Assembly: GCA_020073265.1 (NCBI GenBank)
Contig: JAIQFN010000064.1
Location: forward strand, 1 to 35,061
Reading direction: 5' to 3'
Length of the DNA: 35,061 nucleotides
DNA from: Terriglobia bacterium
GTDB lineage: Bacteria; Acidobacteriota; Terriglobia; Bryobacterales; Bryobacteraceae
Shown here: piece by piece, positions 18,102-25,373 of the stretch
Layout: each line of letters starts with the position of its first letter
How positions within the stretch are numbered: the stretch's first letter is position 1
The notes under the pieces: generated by a model
Told to the model about the DNA's origin: nothing
The model's input: only the letters and a program-made list of their open reading frames with translations
Database searches by the model: none
Program-made: the position numbers and the translations under genes

Positions 18102-18117
18102 TGGTATCTCGATTGCG
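18102..18117 (+). promoter_or_regulatory. Sigma-54 promoter of the SagB/CapA pair
   Basis: TGGTATCTCGATTGCG has a perfect TTGC -12 core, GG at -24, and 9 of 12 positions. The predicted +1 at about 18128 coincides with the first candidate ATG, implying a leaderless or nearly leaderless transcript. Confidence 0.5.
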
Positions 18118-18127
18118 GTGTCGCCAG

Positions 18128-18790
18128 ATGTACATGACCAGGAGATCCTTTCTACCACCAGTCGCCGCACTCGCCACGCGTGCAGGTCTTGCAGACCACA
18201 CCATCGCTCTGCCGCAGCCTCGCACGAAAGGTGAGACCTCGCTGGAGCACTGCTTGTTGAACCGAAGGTCGGTTCGCAGCTATCGTGACGTCCCCCTTTT
18301 ACTGGACGCCGTCGGACAGCTTCTCTGGGCGGCGCAGGGCGTCACCGCCGAAGGGCATCTCCGGACCGCTCCTTCGGCCGGAGCTCTTTACCCGCTCGAA
18401 GTTTATCTGGTGGCCGGCAATGTGGACGGCGTCTCGCCGGGACTCTATCACTACCGGCCGGAGCGGCACGAGCTATTGCTCGTAAAGCCTGGCGACCTCA
18501 GGCAGGAACTGGCGCGAGCGACCTTCGAACAGGACTGCGTCCAGAGCGCCGCTGCAACGATCCTGTTCGCTGCGGTTTACGCACGCACCGGGGGGAAATA
18601 CGGGCAGCGCGCCACGCGCTACGTCCACATGGAAGCAGGACACGCGGCGCAGAACGTTTGTCTCCAGGCGGCTGCATTGGGGCTTGGAACCGTTACGGTA
18701 GGCGCATTCCAGGATGACGAGGTGAAGCGCGTCGCGGAACTCCCGGAATCCCATGAGCCTGTCTACCTGATGCCAGTCGGGCGAAAGTAG
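18128..18790 (+). CDS. SagB/ThcOx-type nitroreductase-fold oxidoreductase (Tat signal)
   Basis: About 220 residues. The SagB/ThcOx fold is shown by LEHCLLNRRSVRSYRDVPLL, QLLWAAQGVTAEGHLRTAPS, AGALYPLEVYLVAG and the C-terminal AAQNVCLQAAALGLGTVTVG. The arginines and serine-rich loop fit FMN binding. The N-terminus MTRRSFLPPVAALATRAG is a twin-arginine signal, so the folded flavoprotein may be exported. Starts at ATG 18128 or 18134 are both possible; no Shine-Dalgarno sequence precedes them. No azole-peptide precursor, SagC or SagD genes are present, so bacteriocin synthesis is not supported. It is followed after six bases by capA, suggesting co-transcription. A second, shorter homologue is encoded at 21732-22358. 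Confidence 0.85.
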   Translation: MYMTRRSFLPPVAALATRAGLADHTIALPQPRTKGETSLEHCLLNRRSVRSYRDVPLLLDAVGQLLWAAQGVTAEGHLRTAPSAGALYPLEVYLVAGNVDGVSPGLYHYRPERHELLLVKPGDLRQELARATFEQDCVQSAAATILFAAVYARTGGKYGQRATRYVHMEAGHAAQNVCLQAAALGLGTVTVGAFQDDEVKRVAELPESHEPVYLMPVGRK

Positions 18791-18796
18791 TAAGCA

Positions 18797-19909
18797 GTGC
18801 GTCCCACTACCCTCTTTCTGTGCGGAGATGTCATGACCGGAAGAGGGATCGACCAGGCGCTTCCGCACCCGTCCAAGCCCGTTCTGTTCGAGCCGTATGT
18901 AGCTTCCGCGCTCGAATATGTCGCCATGGCCGAGAGAGCGAACGGGCCGATTCCCAAACCGGCCGGCTTTTCTTATATCTGGGGCGATGCCCTCGGGGAG
19001 CTTGATCGGGTAGCGCCGGCGGCCCGGATCGTTAACCTGGAAACCAGCGTAACCACCAGTGAGACTTACGAGCGCAAAGGCATCAACTACAGAATGCATC
19101 CCGCCAACACGCCGTGCCTGACGGCGGCCAAGATCGACTGCTGCGTGCTTGCAAACAATCACGTGCTCGACTGGGGCCACGCCGGACTGACCGAAACACT
19201 AGACGCGCTCCACAACGCGGGCATCCGGACGGCGGGAGCAGGGCGAAATCTAACGGAGGCCTTAGAGCCGGCGGTCATCCAGATTGGTGGCGGCGCAAGA
19301 GCGCTGGTATTCGGTCTGGGCATGACGGATAGCGGAATACCTTCCGATTGGGCCGCGAACGGCACGCATCCCGGAATCGCTTTGTTGTCAGGACGGTTGC
19401 AAACCCAGGTGGGAGGTATCGCCGAAAGAGTGCGCGCCTTGAAACAGCCCGGAGATATCGCGGTCCTGTCGATTCACTGGGGCCCGAACTGGGGCTACCG
19501 GATTCCAGAACAGCAGCGAGTCTTCGCTCACCAGCTCATCGACGCCGGCGGGATCGATGTGATTCACGGTCATTCCTCTCACCATCCGAAACCGGTCGAG
19601 ACTTACAGAGGCAAGCCGATCCTCTACGGCTGTGGAGATTTCCTGAATGACTACGAAGGCATTGCAGGATACGAGGAATTCCGAAGTCATCTGGTCCTGA
19701 TGTACTTCGTGACAATCGACGCGTCCACAGGAAATCTCCTCCGATTGGAGATGACGCCTCTGGAGATCCAACGTTTTCAGTTGCGACTAGCCGGACATCA
19801 GGACGCGGTCTGGTTGCGAGACACCTTGAACCGGGAAGGCAGGCAAAGCGGAACTCAGGTGTTGTTGAAAGACGATCATCGGCTCGTCCTCCAGTGGCAT
19901 CAGTCTTAG
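18797..19909 (+). CDS. CapA-family (poly-gamma-glutamate synthesis type) metallophosphatase-fold protein
   Basis: A 370-residue protein with the CapA metallophosphatase-like signature in order: FLCGDVMTGRGID at the N-terminus, NLETSVT, VLANNHVLDWG, LSIHWGPNWG and HGHSSHHPKPVETYRGKPIL, ending YGCGDFLNDY. The conserved Asp, Asn and His residues of the metal site are present. CapA proteins are tied to poly-gamma-glutamate capsule or related surface polymers, but many bacterial homologues have no known role, and no capB or capC is here. There is no clear signal peptide. The start is GTG 18797, six bases after the SagB stop codon, so translation is probably coupled. Confidence 0.9.
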   Translation: MRPTTLFLCGDVMTGRGIDQALPHPSKPVLFEPYVASALEYVAMAERANGPIPKPAGFSYIWGDALGELDRVAPAARIVNLETSVTTSETYERKGINYRMHPANTPCLTAAKIDCCVLANNHVLDWGHAGLTETLDALHNAGIRTAGAGRNLTEALEPAVIQIGGGARALVFGLGMTDSGIPSDWAANGTHPGIALLSGRLQTQVGGIAERVRALKQPGDIAVLSIHWGPNWGYRIPEQQRVFAHQLIDAGGIDVIHGHSSHHPKPVETYRGKPILYGCGDFLNDYEGIAGYEEFRSHLVLMYFVTIDASTGNLLRLEMTPLEIQRFQLRLAGHQDAVWLRDTLNREGRQSGTQVLLKDDHRLVLQWHQS

Positions 19910-19956
19910 AACGCCACTGCGACAGGACATGGTCATGTTCGTGCTAGGAGGCAGGC

Positions 19957-20151
19957 ATGCGCAGGATTGGAGAAGAAGAAGGCCCGCTCGAATGTCCGCG
20001 GTGTAAAGCAGAGGCGACTTGGCTCTTTCTCGACGAAGAGAAGACTGTAGTTGAGATCTTGTGCTCCGACTGTGGCCGCTTCGAAATGTCCCGCACCGAA
20101 TTCGAAAAGGCGGAATCCGACGCGGTGGAAGCCGCTGAGCGTCGCGAGTGA
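19957..20151 (+). CDS. Small zinc-ribbon protein
   Basis: 64 residues with two CxxC knuckles (CPRC and CSDC) 22 residues apart, a typical zinc ribbon. The C-terminal half is acidic and helical (FEKAESDAVEAAERRE). The start has AGGAGG five to six bases upstream. It follows capA by 47 bases in the same direction. I do not recognise a named family. No catalytic residues are seen, and a protein- or nucleic-acid-binding role is only a guess. Confidence 0.75.
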   Translation: MRRIGEEEGPLECPRCKAEATWLFLDEEKTVVEILCSDCGRFEMSRTEFEKAESDAVEAAERRE

Positions 20152-20228
20152 GGCGCTTGGGCAAGACGTATTGCGCGGCTAGGCCCACCACTTGGGAATA
20201 TTGACCGCGTGATTTCGCGCGGTTCAAG

Positions 20229-20903
20229 CTACCGGCCCTGCAAGTATCTCAACTCTCTTTGAAACCAGTCGCGCGCCAGGGCCGCGACTTTTTCGAGAGT
20301 GCCAGGCTCCTCAAAAAGATGCGTGGCGCCGGGAACAATCTCGAGCTTCTTCTCTTCCATGTGCAATTGCCGGAAGGCGTCCTGGTTCATGTCGATCACC
20401 GGCGTATCCTCGCCGCCGACAATGAGCAGCGTGGAGGCTTTCACCGACGGCAGGGATGCACCGGCAAGGTCCGGACGTCCGCCCCGCGAGACGACGGCGA
20501 AGACGTCCTCGGGCCGCCGAGCGGCTGCGACCAGCGCCGCCGCCGCGCCCGTGCTGGCTCCGAAATAGCCGACCAGCAGGTTCCGCGTGTCTGCATCTTT
20601 CTTGAGCCACGCGGTTGCTTCGGAGAGCCGCCGCGCGAGCAGAGCGATGTCAAACCGGAGGTGCGCGGTGCGGACGTCGATGCGCTCCTCGTCGGCGGTG
20701 AGCAGGTCAAACAACAGCGTCGCCAGCCCTCCCTGCTGCAGCACTCGCGCAACATACTGGTTGCGCGGGCTGTGCCGGCTGCTGCCGCTTCCGTGCGCGA
20801 ATGCGATGACCGCCGTGGCCTTCTCGGGAATTACAAGATTCCCTTCCAGGCCGGTCGGCGGAATGAGGACACTCCGTTCAATTAGTTCACCAGTTGCTTT
20901 CAT
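20229..20903 (-). CDS. Alpha/beta hydrolase (dienelactone-hydrolase-like)
   Basis: A 224-residue cytosolic alpha/beta hydrolase. The oxyanion region is AFAHGSGSSRHSPRN, the nucleophile is S117 in GYFGASTGAA, the acid is the Asp in GGEDTPVID, and the histidine is in GATHLFEEPG. This is the subfamily often found beside stress genes and phosphoribosyltransferases, with unknown natural substrate. ATG 20903 follows AAGGAG at eight bases; a longer start at 20933 would lie inside the upstream gene. The first 17 bases overlap the 3' end of the BON-domain gene, so the two are probably translated together. Confidence 0.9.
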   Translation of the reverse strand: MKATGELIERSVLIPPTGLEGNLVIPEKATAVIAFAHGSGSSRHSPRNQYVARVLQQGGLATLLFDLLTADEERIDVRTAHLRFDIALLARRLSEATAWLKKDADTRNLLVGYFGASTGAAAALVAAARRPEDVFAVVSRGGRPDLAGASLPSVKASTLLIVGGEDTPVIDMNQDAFRQLHMEEKKLEIVPGATHLFEEPGTLEKVAALARDWFQRELRYLQGR

Positions 20904-21513
20904 TGCGCAGACTCCTTTTCCTCTGACTTGCAATGCGTGCCAGCAGTCCGAACCCCAGGCTCGCTGCGGCGACTCCGGTTAACATGCGGGCCGCGGGCGG
21001 CCAGTCGCACCGCAGAAGTCCCGGGCGCTCAGTGTTACGCTCGCGGCCGCCTTGCAGAGTGGGGACATTAAAGGCATCGCGGTGGCGTAGCAAATGATCG
21101 CAGACCAATGAAACACCTCGGATCGAGCCCACTCCGGAGAGCAACTGCGCCGCCTCATGCTCCAGAACGGCGCCGCTTAGCGTAATCTTCCCATCGTGCG
21201 CGATAACGTCGATGGCATGCGGATGAGATGCCAGCCGCCCCAATCTCGCCCGCACTCGCGCCACCAGTTGATCGTCGTCCACCGGCTCGTGCTGCACAAT
21301 GGATTTCGCGTTGGCGATCCATCCATGTGCGCGATTCGTCAAGTCGGCCCCGGCCCGGTCTGCCGAAGTTCGGGCCTGCCGGCAGGCGCTGGCCGCCTTG
21401 TCGCGCAGCACCGCGCGCCGAGACTTGCCGCGATCCGGATCCATCAGATACATCCATCCCGCGCCGACGCCGATGCCGGCAATCAGGAACCGAGCGCCAA
21501 ATTCTTTTCCCAT
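20887..21513 (-). CDS. BON-domain membrane-associated protein
   Basis: 208 residues. An N-terminal membrane segment (RFLIAGIGVGAGWMYLM) is followed by a basic stretch (DPDRGKSRRAVLRDKA), a helical linker, and one BON domain (about 82-145: LVARVRARLGRLASHPHAID, GKITLSGAVLEHEAAQLLS, VRGV-like end). A second hydrophobic segment (MLTGVAAASLGFGLLARIA) lies near the basic C-terminus. BON domains bind phospholipid and stabilise envelopes under osmotic or oxidative stress. GGAGG lies four bases before the ATG. A possible -24/-12 site (21659-21674) lies well upstream. Confidence 0.88.
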   Translation of the reverse strand: MGKEFGARFLIAGIGVGAGWMYLMDPDRGKSRRAVLRDKAASACRQARTSADRAGADLTNRAHGWIANAKSIVQHEPVDDDQLVARVRARLGRLASHPHAIDVIAHDGKITLSGAVLEHEAAQLLSGVGSIRGVSLVCDHLLRHRDAFNVPTLQGGRERNTERPGLLRCDWPPAARMLTGVAAASLGFGLLARIASQRKRSLRNESNW

Positions 21514-21658
21514 GTGACCTCCTGTTTCTTGTTCCGGATGCGCGACTACACCCAGCCCATCTAGGGAATTCCACTCAAATCCGCGCTCTACAAGCGCCCT
21601 CGGTTAGATGTGAAAAAGGAACAGGTTCGCTTGAAGAGCAATGCTCCAATGGTCCGTG

Positions 21659-21674
21659 AGCAGCTCGAATTCCA
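21659..21674 (-). promoter_or_regulatory. Possible sigma-54 promoter upstream of the BON/hydrolase pair
   Basis: Minus-strand TGGAATTCGAGCTGCT has exact GG/GC spacing and about 9 of 12 positions. The predicted leader would be about 135 bases, longer than for the other sites. It falls in the 218-base gap 21514-21731, which otherwise holds nothing I can identify. Confidence 0.35.
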
Positions 21675-21731
21675 TCGGACTGCACCGGCTGTTCATCTGT
21701 CCAAAGCGCGATGCCCGGACGAGCGACGGCC

Positions 21732-22358
21732 TTACTTGGGATAGCCAACCGACTGCGCCAGGACGATTCGCTGATCGGGCCGCAGGCGCATGGTCTTGGC
21801 AAGCGCGGTTCGGTCCACCGAGCCGCGTACCACCGTCGCCAGACCCGCGGAAGCGCAGTAGAGGTAAACGTTCTGGCCGATGAATCCGGTATTGGCGGCC
21901 GAGTAAAAGACCTTGTCTTCGGCCGGCATGTTTCCCAGCTTGCCGAAATCCGCCACATACACCAGGTTCACCGCGGCATCGCGGACGAAGGCCTGGGTGC
22001 CCGTGCTGGCTCGAAGGTCTCCGGAAAGGAGCGGCGTCAGCCGATGCGCGTTCGGCTCGTACAAATACAAGCCCTCCGCCGTGACCACGTAAATGTCGAT
22101 TTCCTGGCGGTCCATCGCCGATGGGGCCGTGCGCTTGCCGTCCGCCCGATTCACCCCGAACGCCGCCCACAGCAGATTGGAAAGCTCCTGCGGCGGAAGT
22201 CTGGTGGCGCTGAATTCGCGCGACGACTTTCGCTCCTTGAGTACCTGCATCAGAGGTTTGCCGCCGTCGGTCTGCGCCGCCGGCAGCTCGACGGGCTTGA
22301 GTTCGCCCGCGACGCAGAGTGCGGGCAAGACGATGAGTCCGGCTAAGAGTTTTTTCAT
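21732..22358 (-). CDS. SagB/ThcOx-type nitroreductase-fold protein, secreted
   Basis: 208 residues with a Sec signal peptide (MKKLLAGLIVLPALCVAGEL). The nitroreductase-like body has LKERKSSREFSATRLPPQEL, SNLLWAAFGVNRADGKRTAP, AEGLYLYEPNAHRLTPLLSG and the C-terminal NTGFIGQNVYLYCASAGLAT. The RTAPSA motif and the pattern of arginines fit the flavin site of SagB-type proteins. It resembles the protein at 18128-18790 but uses Sec rather than Tat export. GGAG lies upstream of ATG 22358. It lies 53 bases after the HPF gene in the same direction. Function unknown; a periplasmic flavin reductase is plausible if cofactor is loaded outside. Confidence 0.87.
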   Translation of the reverse strand: MKKLLAGLIVLPALCVAGELKPVELPAAQTDGGKPLMQVLKERKSSREFSATRLPPQELSNLLWAAFGVNRADGKRTAPSAMDRQEIDIYVVTAEGLYLYEPNAHRLTPLLSGDLRASTGTQAFVRDAAVNLVYVADFGKLGNMPAEDKVFYSAANTGFIGQNVYLYCASAGLATVVRGSVDRTALAKTMRLRPDQRIVLAQSVGYPK

Positions 22359-22411
22359 AATGTTCTCCTGGAAGCGTCGCGCGCCTGCTCGTTTTTGCGG
22401 CGCGCTGAGTT

Positions 22412-22744
22412 CTAGCCCTTGAGGTCCTCCAGACGGCGGCGAGCGATGTTGAAAGCGCCGTGAACCGCCATAGCGGCGTTCTTGTGCTGCGCCTTAGCGT
22501 CCACGTGCTGCACACCCTTTTTCGGCTCGATCTTAGCCATCGCGACTTCGGCGGGAAGTTCCAAGTCGATGAGCACCTTGGATACGCTGCCGCGGCGGGC
22601 GTGCTTCGGAAGCTCTACGTCCACCCGGCAGCTAACAATCCGCTCACAGAACTTCTCGAGCTCCGCGAGCTCCTGTCTGATGCGGGTTTCAACCTCGTCT
22701 ACGGGCGCAGTGTTGTGAAATGAGATCTCTAGAGGACGCAGCAT
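22412..22744 (-). CDS. Short ribosome hibernation promoting factor (HPF/RaiA family)
   Basis: 110 residues matching the HPF/YfiA N-terminal domain: LEISFHNTAPVDEVETRIRQ, a central strand pair (SCRVDVELPKHARRG and SKVLIDLELPAEVAMAK), then the final helix VHGAFNIARRRLEDLKG. It lacks the C-terminal dimerisation domain of long HPF, so it resembles the short forms that inactivate or protect 70S ribosomes in starvation. GAAGGTGAA precedes ATG 22744. It lies between DksA/TraR-type and SagB-type genes on the same strand. Its divergence from the canonical family suggests an accessory rather than housekeeping copy. Confidence 0.87.
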   Translation of the reverse strand: MLRPLEISFHNTAPVDEVETRIRQELAELEKFCERIVSCRVDVELPKHARRGSVSKVLIDLELPAEVAMAKIEPKKGVQHVDAKAQHKNAAMAVHGAFNIARRRLEDLKG

Positions 22745-22801
22745 GTCAATTCACCTTCTTTCTTGCTTGGAACCGGGCGTTTGTCCTGCCGAACAACGGG
22801 A

Positions 22802-23146
22802 TTAGAGCGCGAGTGCGGCCTGCCGATCGTGCCGGTCTTGATCTTCGAGGCAATACGGTGTCCACGGAAGCTTGTCCAACCGATCAGCCTCAATCGCGTT
22901 CCCACAGTCGACACACGTGCCATACGTGCCGCTTTCTATGCGCAGTAACGCATCGCGAACGAGCGCGTAGAGGTTCCAGTCAGATGTCGTTTCCTGAAAA
23001 AGAGCTTCCTTGCCCTCCGACGAGACCGTGCTATCCTCAGACTCGGCAGTGCCTAGGGCTCGAGCCTCCGCCTCGGTCCGCGCCATGTCCGCCAGCAGTT
23101 CTTGCTCTTTCTCGTGCAATCGTTTGTGCAGTACAGTGGTGTTCAT
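22802..23146 (-). CDS. DksA/TraR-family zinc-finger transcription regulator
   Basis: 114 residues. An N-terminal coiled-coil (LHKRLHEKEQELLADMART) would enter the RNA polymerase secondary channel, followed by the LRIESGTYGTCVDCG signature and a zinc finger. The finger has C78, C81 and C99, but the fourth ligand position is D102 (YCLED instead of YCxxC), so zinc binding may be altered or redox-tuned. It lacks the long N-terminus and DxxDxA coiled-coil tip of true DksA. ATG 23146 has AGGAAG upstream. It belongs to the same run as HPF, which is a functionally sensible pairing for stringent or starvation control. Confidence 0.9.
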   Translation of the reverse strand: MNTTVLHKRLHEKEQELLADMARTEAEARALGTAESEDSTVSSEGKEALFQETTSDWNLYALVRDALLRIESGTYGTCVDCGNAIEADRLDKLPWTPYCLEDQDRHDRQAALAL

Positions 23147-23171
23147 TGAACTTCTTCCTTGCGTATAGCTC

Positions 23172-23187
23172 TGCACGCCATCTTCCA
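23172..23187 (-). promoter_or_regulatory. Possible internal sigma-54 promoter before the DksA/TraR gene
   Basis: Minus-strand TGGAAGATGGCGTGCA keeps GG/GC spacing and TGCA at -12 but matches only 8 of 12 positions. The predicted +1 would be about 23161, 15 bases before the ATG. Confidence 0.3.
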
Positions 23188-23218
23188 AGCGCCGGCACAC
23201 CCCCATCAAGCGAGCGCG

Positions 23219-23446
23219 TCACCTTCGCCGGAACGATTCCAGGGTCCAGCCGTCTTGCTGCGGTGAGACGGTGTGGCGCAAGACATAGATGTTGCCGTCG
23301 TCCGAGCGCACTTTGAAGTACGTTGCATCCGGACTATGCCATTGATCCAACACCGCTTCTACCGAGTGGTCCTGGCCGCCCAGACGAAAGCGCAAGGGGC
23401 GCTCCTCAGCCTTATAGCCCGAGTAGCATTCCACTCGCAGTGTCAT
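23219..23446 (-). CDS. Small conserved hypothetical protein
   Basis: 75 residues: RPLRFRLGGQDHSVEAVLDQ, then DATYFKVRSDDGNIYVLRHT, ending in GWTLESFRRR. This pattern (a small beta protein with a YFKVRxDDGNxYxLRH core) recurs as a short uncharacterised protein in acidobacteria and other soil bacteria. No signal peptide or catalytic motif. Its ATG overlaps the stop of the preceding small gene by ATGA, suggesting coupling. It is 73 bases from the DksA/TraR gene, in the same direction. Confidence 0.8.
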   Translation of the reverse strand: MTLRVECYSGYKAEERPLRFRLGGQDHSVEAVLDQWHSPDATYFKVRSDDGNIYVLRHTVSPQQDGWTLESFRRR

Positions 23447-23595
23447 CCCGAACGACCGTCTCGATTGTATTCGGGGCGGCTTCGCACCGGCTTCCTGGCA
23501 TTCCTGGGGATCAAAATGGGCTTGCCGTAAGCCGAATTCCTCAGGCGCTCGACTCGCCAGGCGCGAAACACGCGTGGGTTACGGCGGATATCCAT
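23443..23595 (-). CDS. Small basic protein, first gene of the DksA/HPF run
   Basis: 50 residues starting MDIRRNPRVFRAWRVERLRN, very rich in arginine, with AYGKPILIPRNARKPVRSRP before the end. No family recognised; the charge would suit RNA, ribosome or DNA contact. ATG 23595 is chosen because AAAGGAGG lies six bases upstream. An ATG four bases earlier (23599) reads only six codons. A good sigma-54 promoter lies 57 bases upstream of the predicted leader. The overlap with the next gene (ATGA) supports a translated ORF. Confidence 0.5.
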   Translation of the reverse strand: MDIRRNPRVFRAWRVERLRNSAYGKPILIPRNARKPVRSRPEYNRDGRSG

Positions 23596-23662
23596 CCATT
23601 CCTCCTTTCGGGTCGGAAAGGGGAGCCGGCCTTCGTGTCCGGCGCTCCACGCTGCTTCGATC

Positions 23663-23678
23663 TGCAACCCCGATTCCA
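23663..23678 (-). promoter_or_regulatory. Sigma-54 promoter of the small-protein/DksA/HPF/SagB run
   Basis: Minus-strand TGGAATCGGGGTTGCA matches 10 of 12 positions with a perfect TTGCA -12 block. The predicted +1 is about 23652. It lies in the 251-base gap 23596-23846, where I see no other feature. Confidence 0.65.
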
Positions 23679-23846
23679 ATCCTGGGCCGGCTACTCCGAG
23701 CCGCCTGGAGGCAAAGTTGCGAGCTTCGCCCCTCGGCGATGTGCTCCCTGTTCGTGGCCGAACTGCCGGCCGGCGTACATGTCGAACCCGGCGAGGTATC
23801 TCAACGCGCCCGGTGCTGATATTCGCCGCGAGCTTACGCGCCGTCG

Positions 23847-24566
23847 TCAGGGCTTCGTAGCCGTCGACTTCTTGAGCACCAAGGGAGCGCTGCCGCCGCC
23901 TTGGCTCCAGGTACCGTTCAGTTCGGTGCCTTCCTTATTGATCTCGGCATCGTAGTTTCCGCCGATCGCGTTCGCCTGAACTGTCAAGTGCGTTCCCTTT
24001 TGCTCGACCGAAGTGACCGGAATCTCAGCATTGCCTTGGTCGACGCTGACCAACACAGCCCGCGCACCCTCCTGATCGTTCGAAATCTTCAGGATTATTC
24101 TGAGTGACTGGCCGACTTCCAGAGTCCCTTCCCAGGCGCCGACAAATTGCGCGCTCACGGCGGTGCTGGCCTTGATGGTCGCGACCTTGGCTTCGCCCGT
24201 TCGGCTGAGTTTGAAGGACATGCTTGCTCCGCCTTGCGAAAAATCGCCGGACACGGTCTTGCCGTCGGCCGACAGCGTTCCACTGAAAGTCGGATCGCCG
24301 GGCCCACCTTTGATGTGGAATGAGCACTTTCCGTCGCGGAAGGTGATCCGGTCCAGAGGAATCCCGGAAGCGCCCTGCATCGGAATCGAGATCGATCCAA
24401 CCCAGCCGCTGGCCGTGTTGTCCAAGTCGACCTCCACGCCGAGAGAGGTCTGCGGAACCTCGATCGATCCGCTCCAATGTCCCTTCAAGCCGGTTTGCGC
24501 CGATAACGTGATCGCGGCGGCGAAACCTAAGGCCGCGATGTTCGCCCGTGTGATCGCGTTTTGCAT
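23847..24566 (-). CDS. Secreted protein with two beta-rich repeat domains
   Basis: 239 residues with a signal peptide (ANIAALGFAAAITLSAQTG). Two related beta domains follow: the first starts GLKGHWSGSIEVPQTSLGVE and the second QFVGAWEGTLEVGQSLRIIL, each ending in a similar G-x-W-S-Q-G-G or F-S-Q-G-G strand (SGDFSQGGASMSFKL; NGTWSQGGGSAPLVL). This module is known as an N-terminal extension of some acidobacterial secreted peptidases and hydrolases, but no catalytic domain is attached here. The ATG has AAGGGAGA upstream. The gene is divergent from the membrane-protein gene at 24635 with a 68-base gap that holds no clear promoter match. Confidence 0.8.
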   Translation of the reverse strand: MQNAITRANIAALGFAAAITLSAQTGLKGHWSGSIEVPQTSLGVEVDLDNTASGWVGSISIPMQGASGIPLDRITFRDGKCSFHIKGGPGDPTFSGTLSADGKTVSGDFSQGGASMSFKLSRTGEAKVATIKASTAVSAQFVGAWEGTLEVGQSLRIILKISNDQEGARAVLVSVDQGNAEIPVTSVEQKGTHLTVQANAIGGNYDAEINKEGTELNGTWSQGGGSAPLVLKKSTATKP

Positions 24567-24634
24567 TTTTCTCCCTTCCTTTGCTTAGCTTTTAGTATCC
24601 CTGAATGCGCAGGCGCATGCGGTATGGTTGTGGG

Positions 24635-25180
24635 ATGGATTTAGAGCGTCTGCCGACCGCGATATTGATTGTCCTCATCAGCATCGTGGCGGCACTCGGC
24701 GTCTGGTACCTCGCGATACGTCTGAATCAGCCCCGGCTCAAGGCGATCGCGGTACTGATCGGAGTGTTTCCGTTGCTGGGGTTCGGCATACAAATCGCAT
24801 CGTATTTCTTCGACTGGGGAGGTCCTCCGGACACGTACACGACGTCCACACCGGGACCGGCGAGCCGCGAAGCGTCCACCACTCGCGACTCTCCGTTTCC
24901 GGTGACCGACCATACTGTCATGCACGAAGTCGAACTCACGCCGCGAGCCGGCGCCGGCAAGACGCCCCCGGGCACGATCCAGCTCAGCGTTGTGGTGCAA
25001 TCCCCGAAAGGCCAGACGCTAGTGAACACGACCGAGTCACTGGCGCCAGGGCAGGGACAATTCTGGTCTCCTTTGCGAACGCGGTTTCAACCGCTCGAGG
25101 AGGGCGAACACAGCATGCACTTGGAGATTCCCGCCGGTGTGAACGAGGTAAAGGTTAAGGTTCGCGAATTACGGAAGTGA
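24635..25180 (+). CDS. Membrane-anchored hypothetical protein
   Basis: 181 residues from ATG 24635. Two membrane segments (LPTAILIVLISIVAALGVWY and AIAVLIGVFPLLGFGIQIAS) are followed by a Thr/Pro/Ser-rich linker and a soluble beta domain (HEVELTPRAGAGKTPPGTIQ, then EEGEHSMHLEIPAGVNEVKV) that would lie outside or inside depending on orientation. No family recognised. Upstream ATGs (24605, 24617) are in frame but add an Arg-rich stretch without a better ribosome site. The 193-base gap after it holds the sigma-54 promoter of the next gene. Confidence 0.72.
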   Translation: MDLERLPTAILIVLISIVAALGVWYLAIRLNQPRLKAIAVLIGVFPLLGFGIQIASYFFDWGGPPDTYTTSTPGPASREASTTRDSPFPVTDHTVMHEVELTPRAGAGKTPPGTIQLSVVVQSPKGQTLVNTTESLAPGQGQFWSPLRTRFQPLEEGEHSMHLEIPAGVNEVKVKVRELRK

Positions 25181-25272
25181 TGGAGTTGCCCGCACAGGTG
25201 ACTTGTTCCGGACGAGGACGCATCCAATAAACCTGCTCGGGCCGTTATTCTTGCCCGACAGTGGAATTCTTA

Positions 25273-25287
25273 CCGCCTGGCCGGCGG
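25273..25287. promoter_or_regulatory. Inverted repeat upstream of the ompA-like promoter
   Basis: CCGCC-TGGCC-GGCGG, centred about 52 bases upstream of the -24 element. It is a possible activator site, but GC-rich palindromes are common in such DNA. Confidence 0.2.
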
Positions 25288-25331
25288 ATGCCTGGCCGTA
25301 CATCCCTTTCTCCCGAGTCAGATCCGGGTGC

Positions 25332-25347
25332 TGGCATGGGGCTTGCA
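25332..25347 (+). promoter_or_regulatory. Sigma-54 promoter of the OmpA/BON envelope operon
   Basis: TGGCATGGGGCTTGCA fits every defined position of TGGCAYGNNNNTTGCW. The predicted +1 is about 25358, just before AAGGGTGG and the ATG at 25374. It is the best match in the window. Confidence 0.85.
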
Positions 25348-25373
25348 TCTGTCAGCGCAGAAGGGTGGCAACC

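Noticed and set aside
18128-19909. SagB plus CapA as part of a thiazole/oxazole peptide or capsule biosynthesis cluster
   Set aside because: No precursor peptide, SagC/D, CapB or CapC genes are present; the neighbours are stress genes.
20199-20225. Hairpin ACCGCG...CGCGGT as a terminator between the zinc-ribbon and hydrolase genes
   Set aside because: No T-run follows the stem on either strand, and the stem is short for a high-GC genome.
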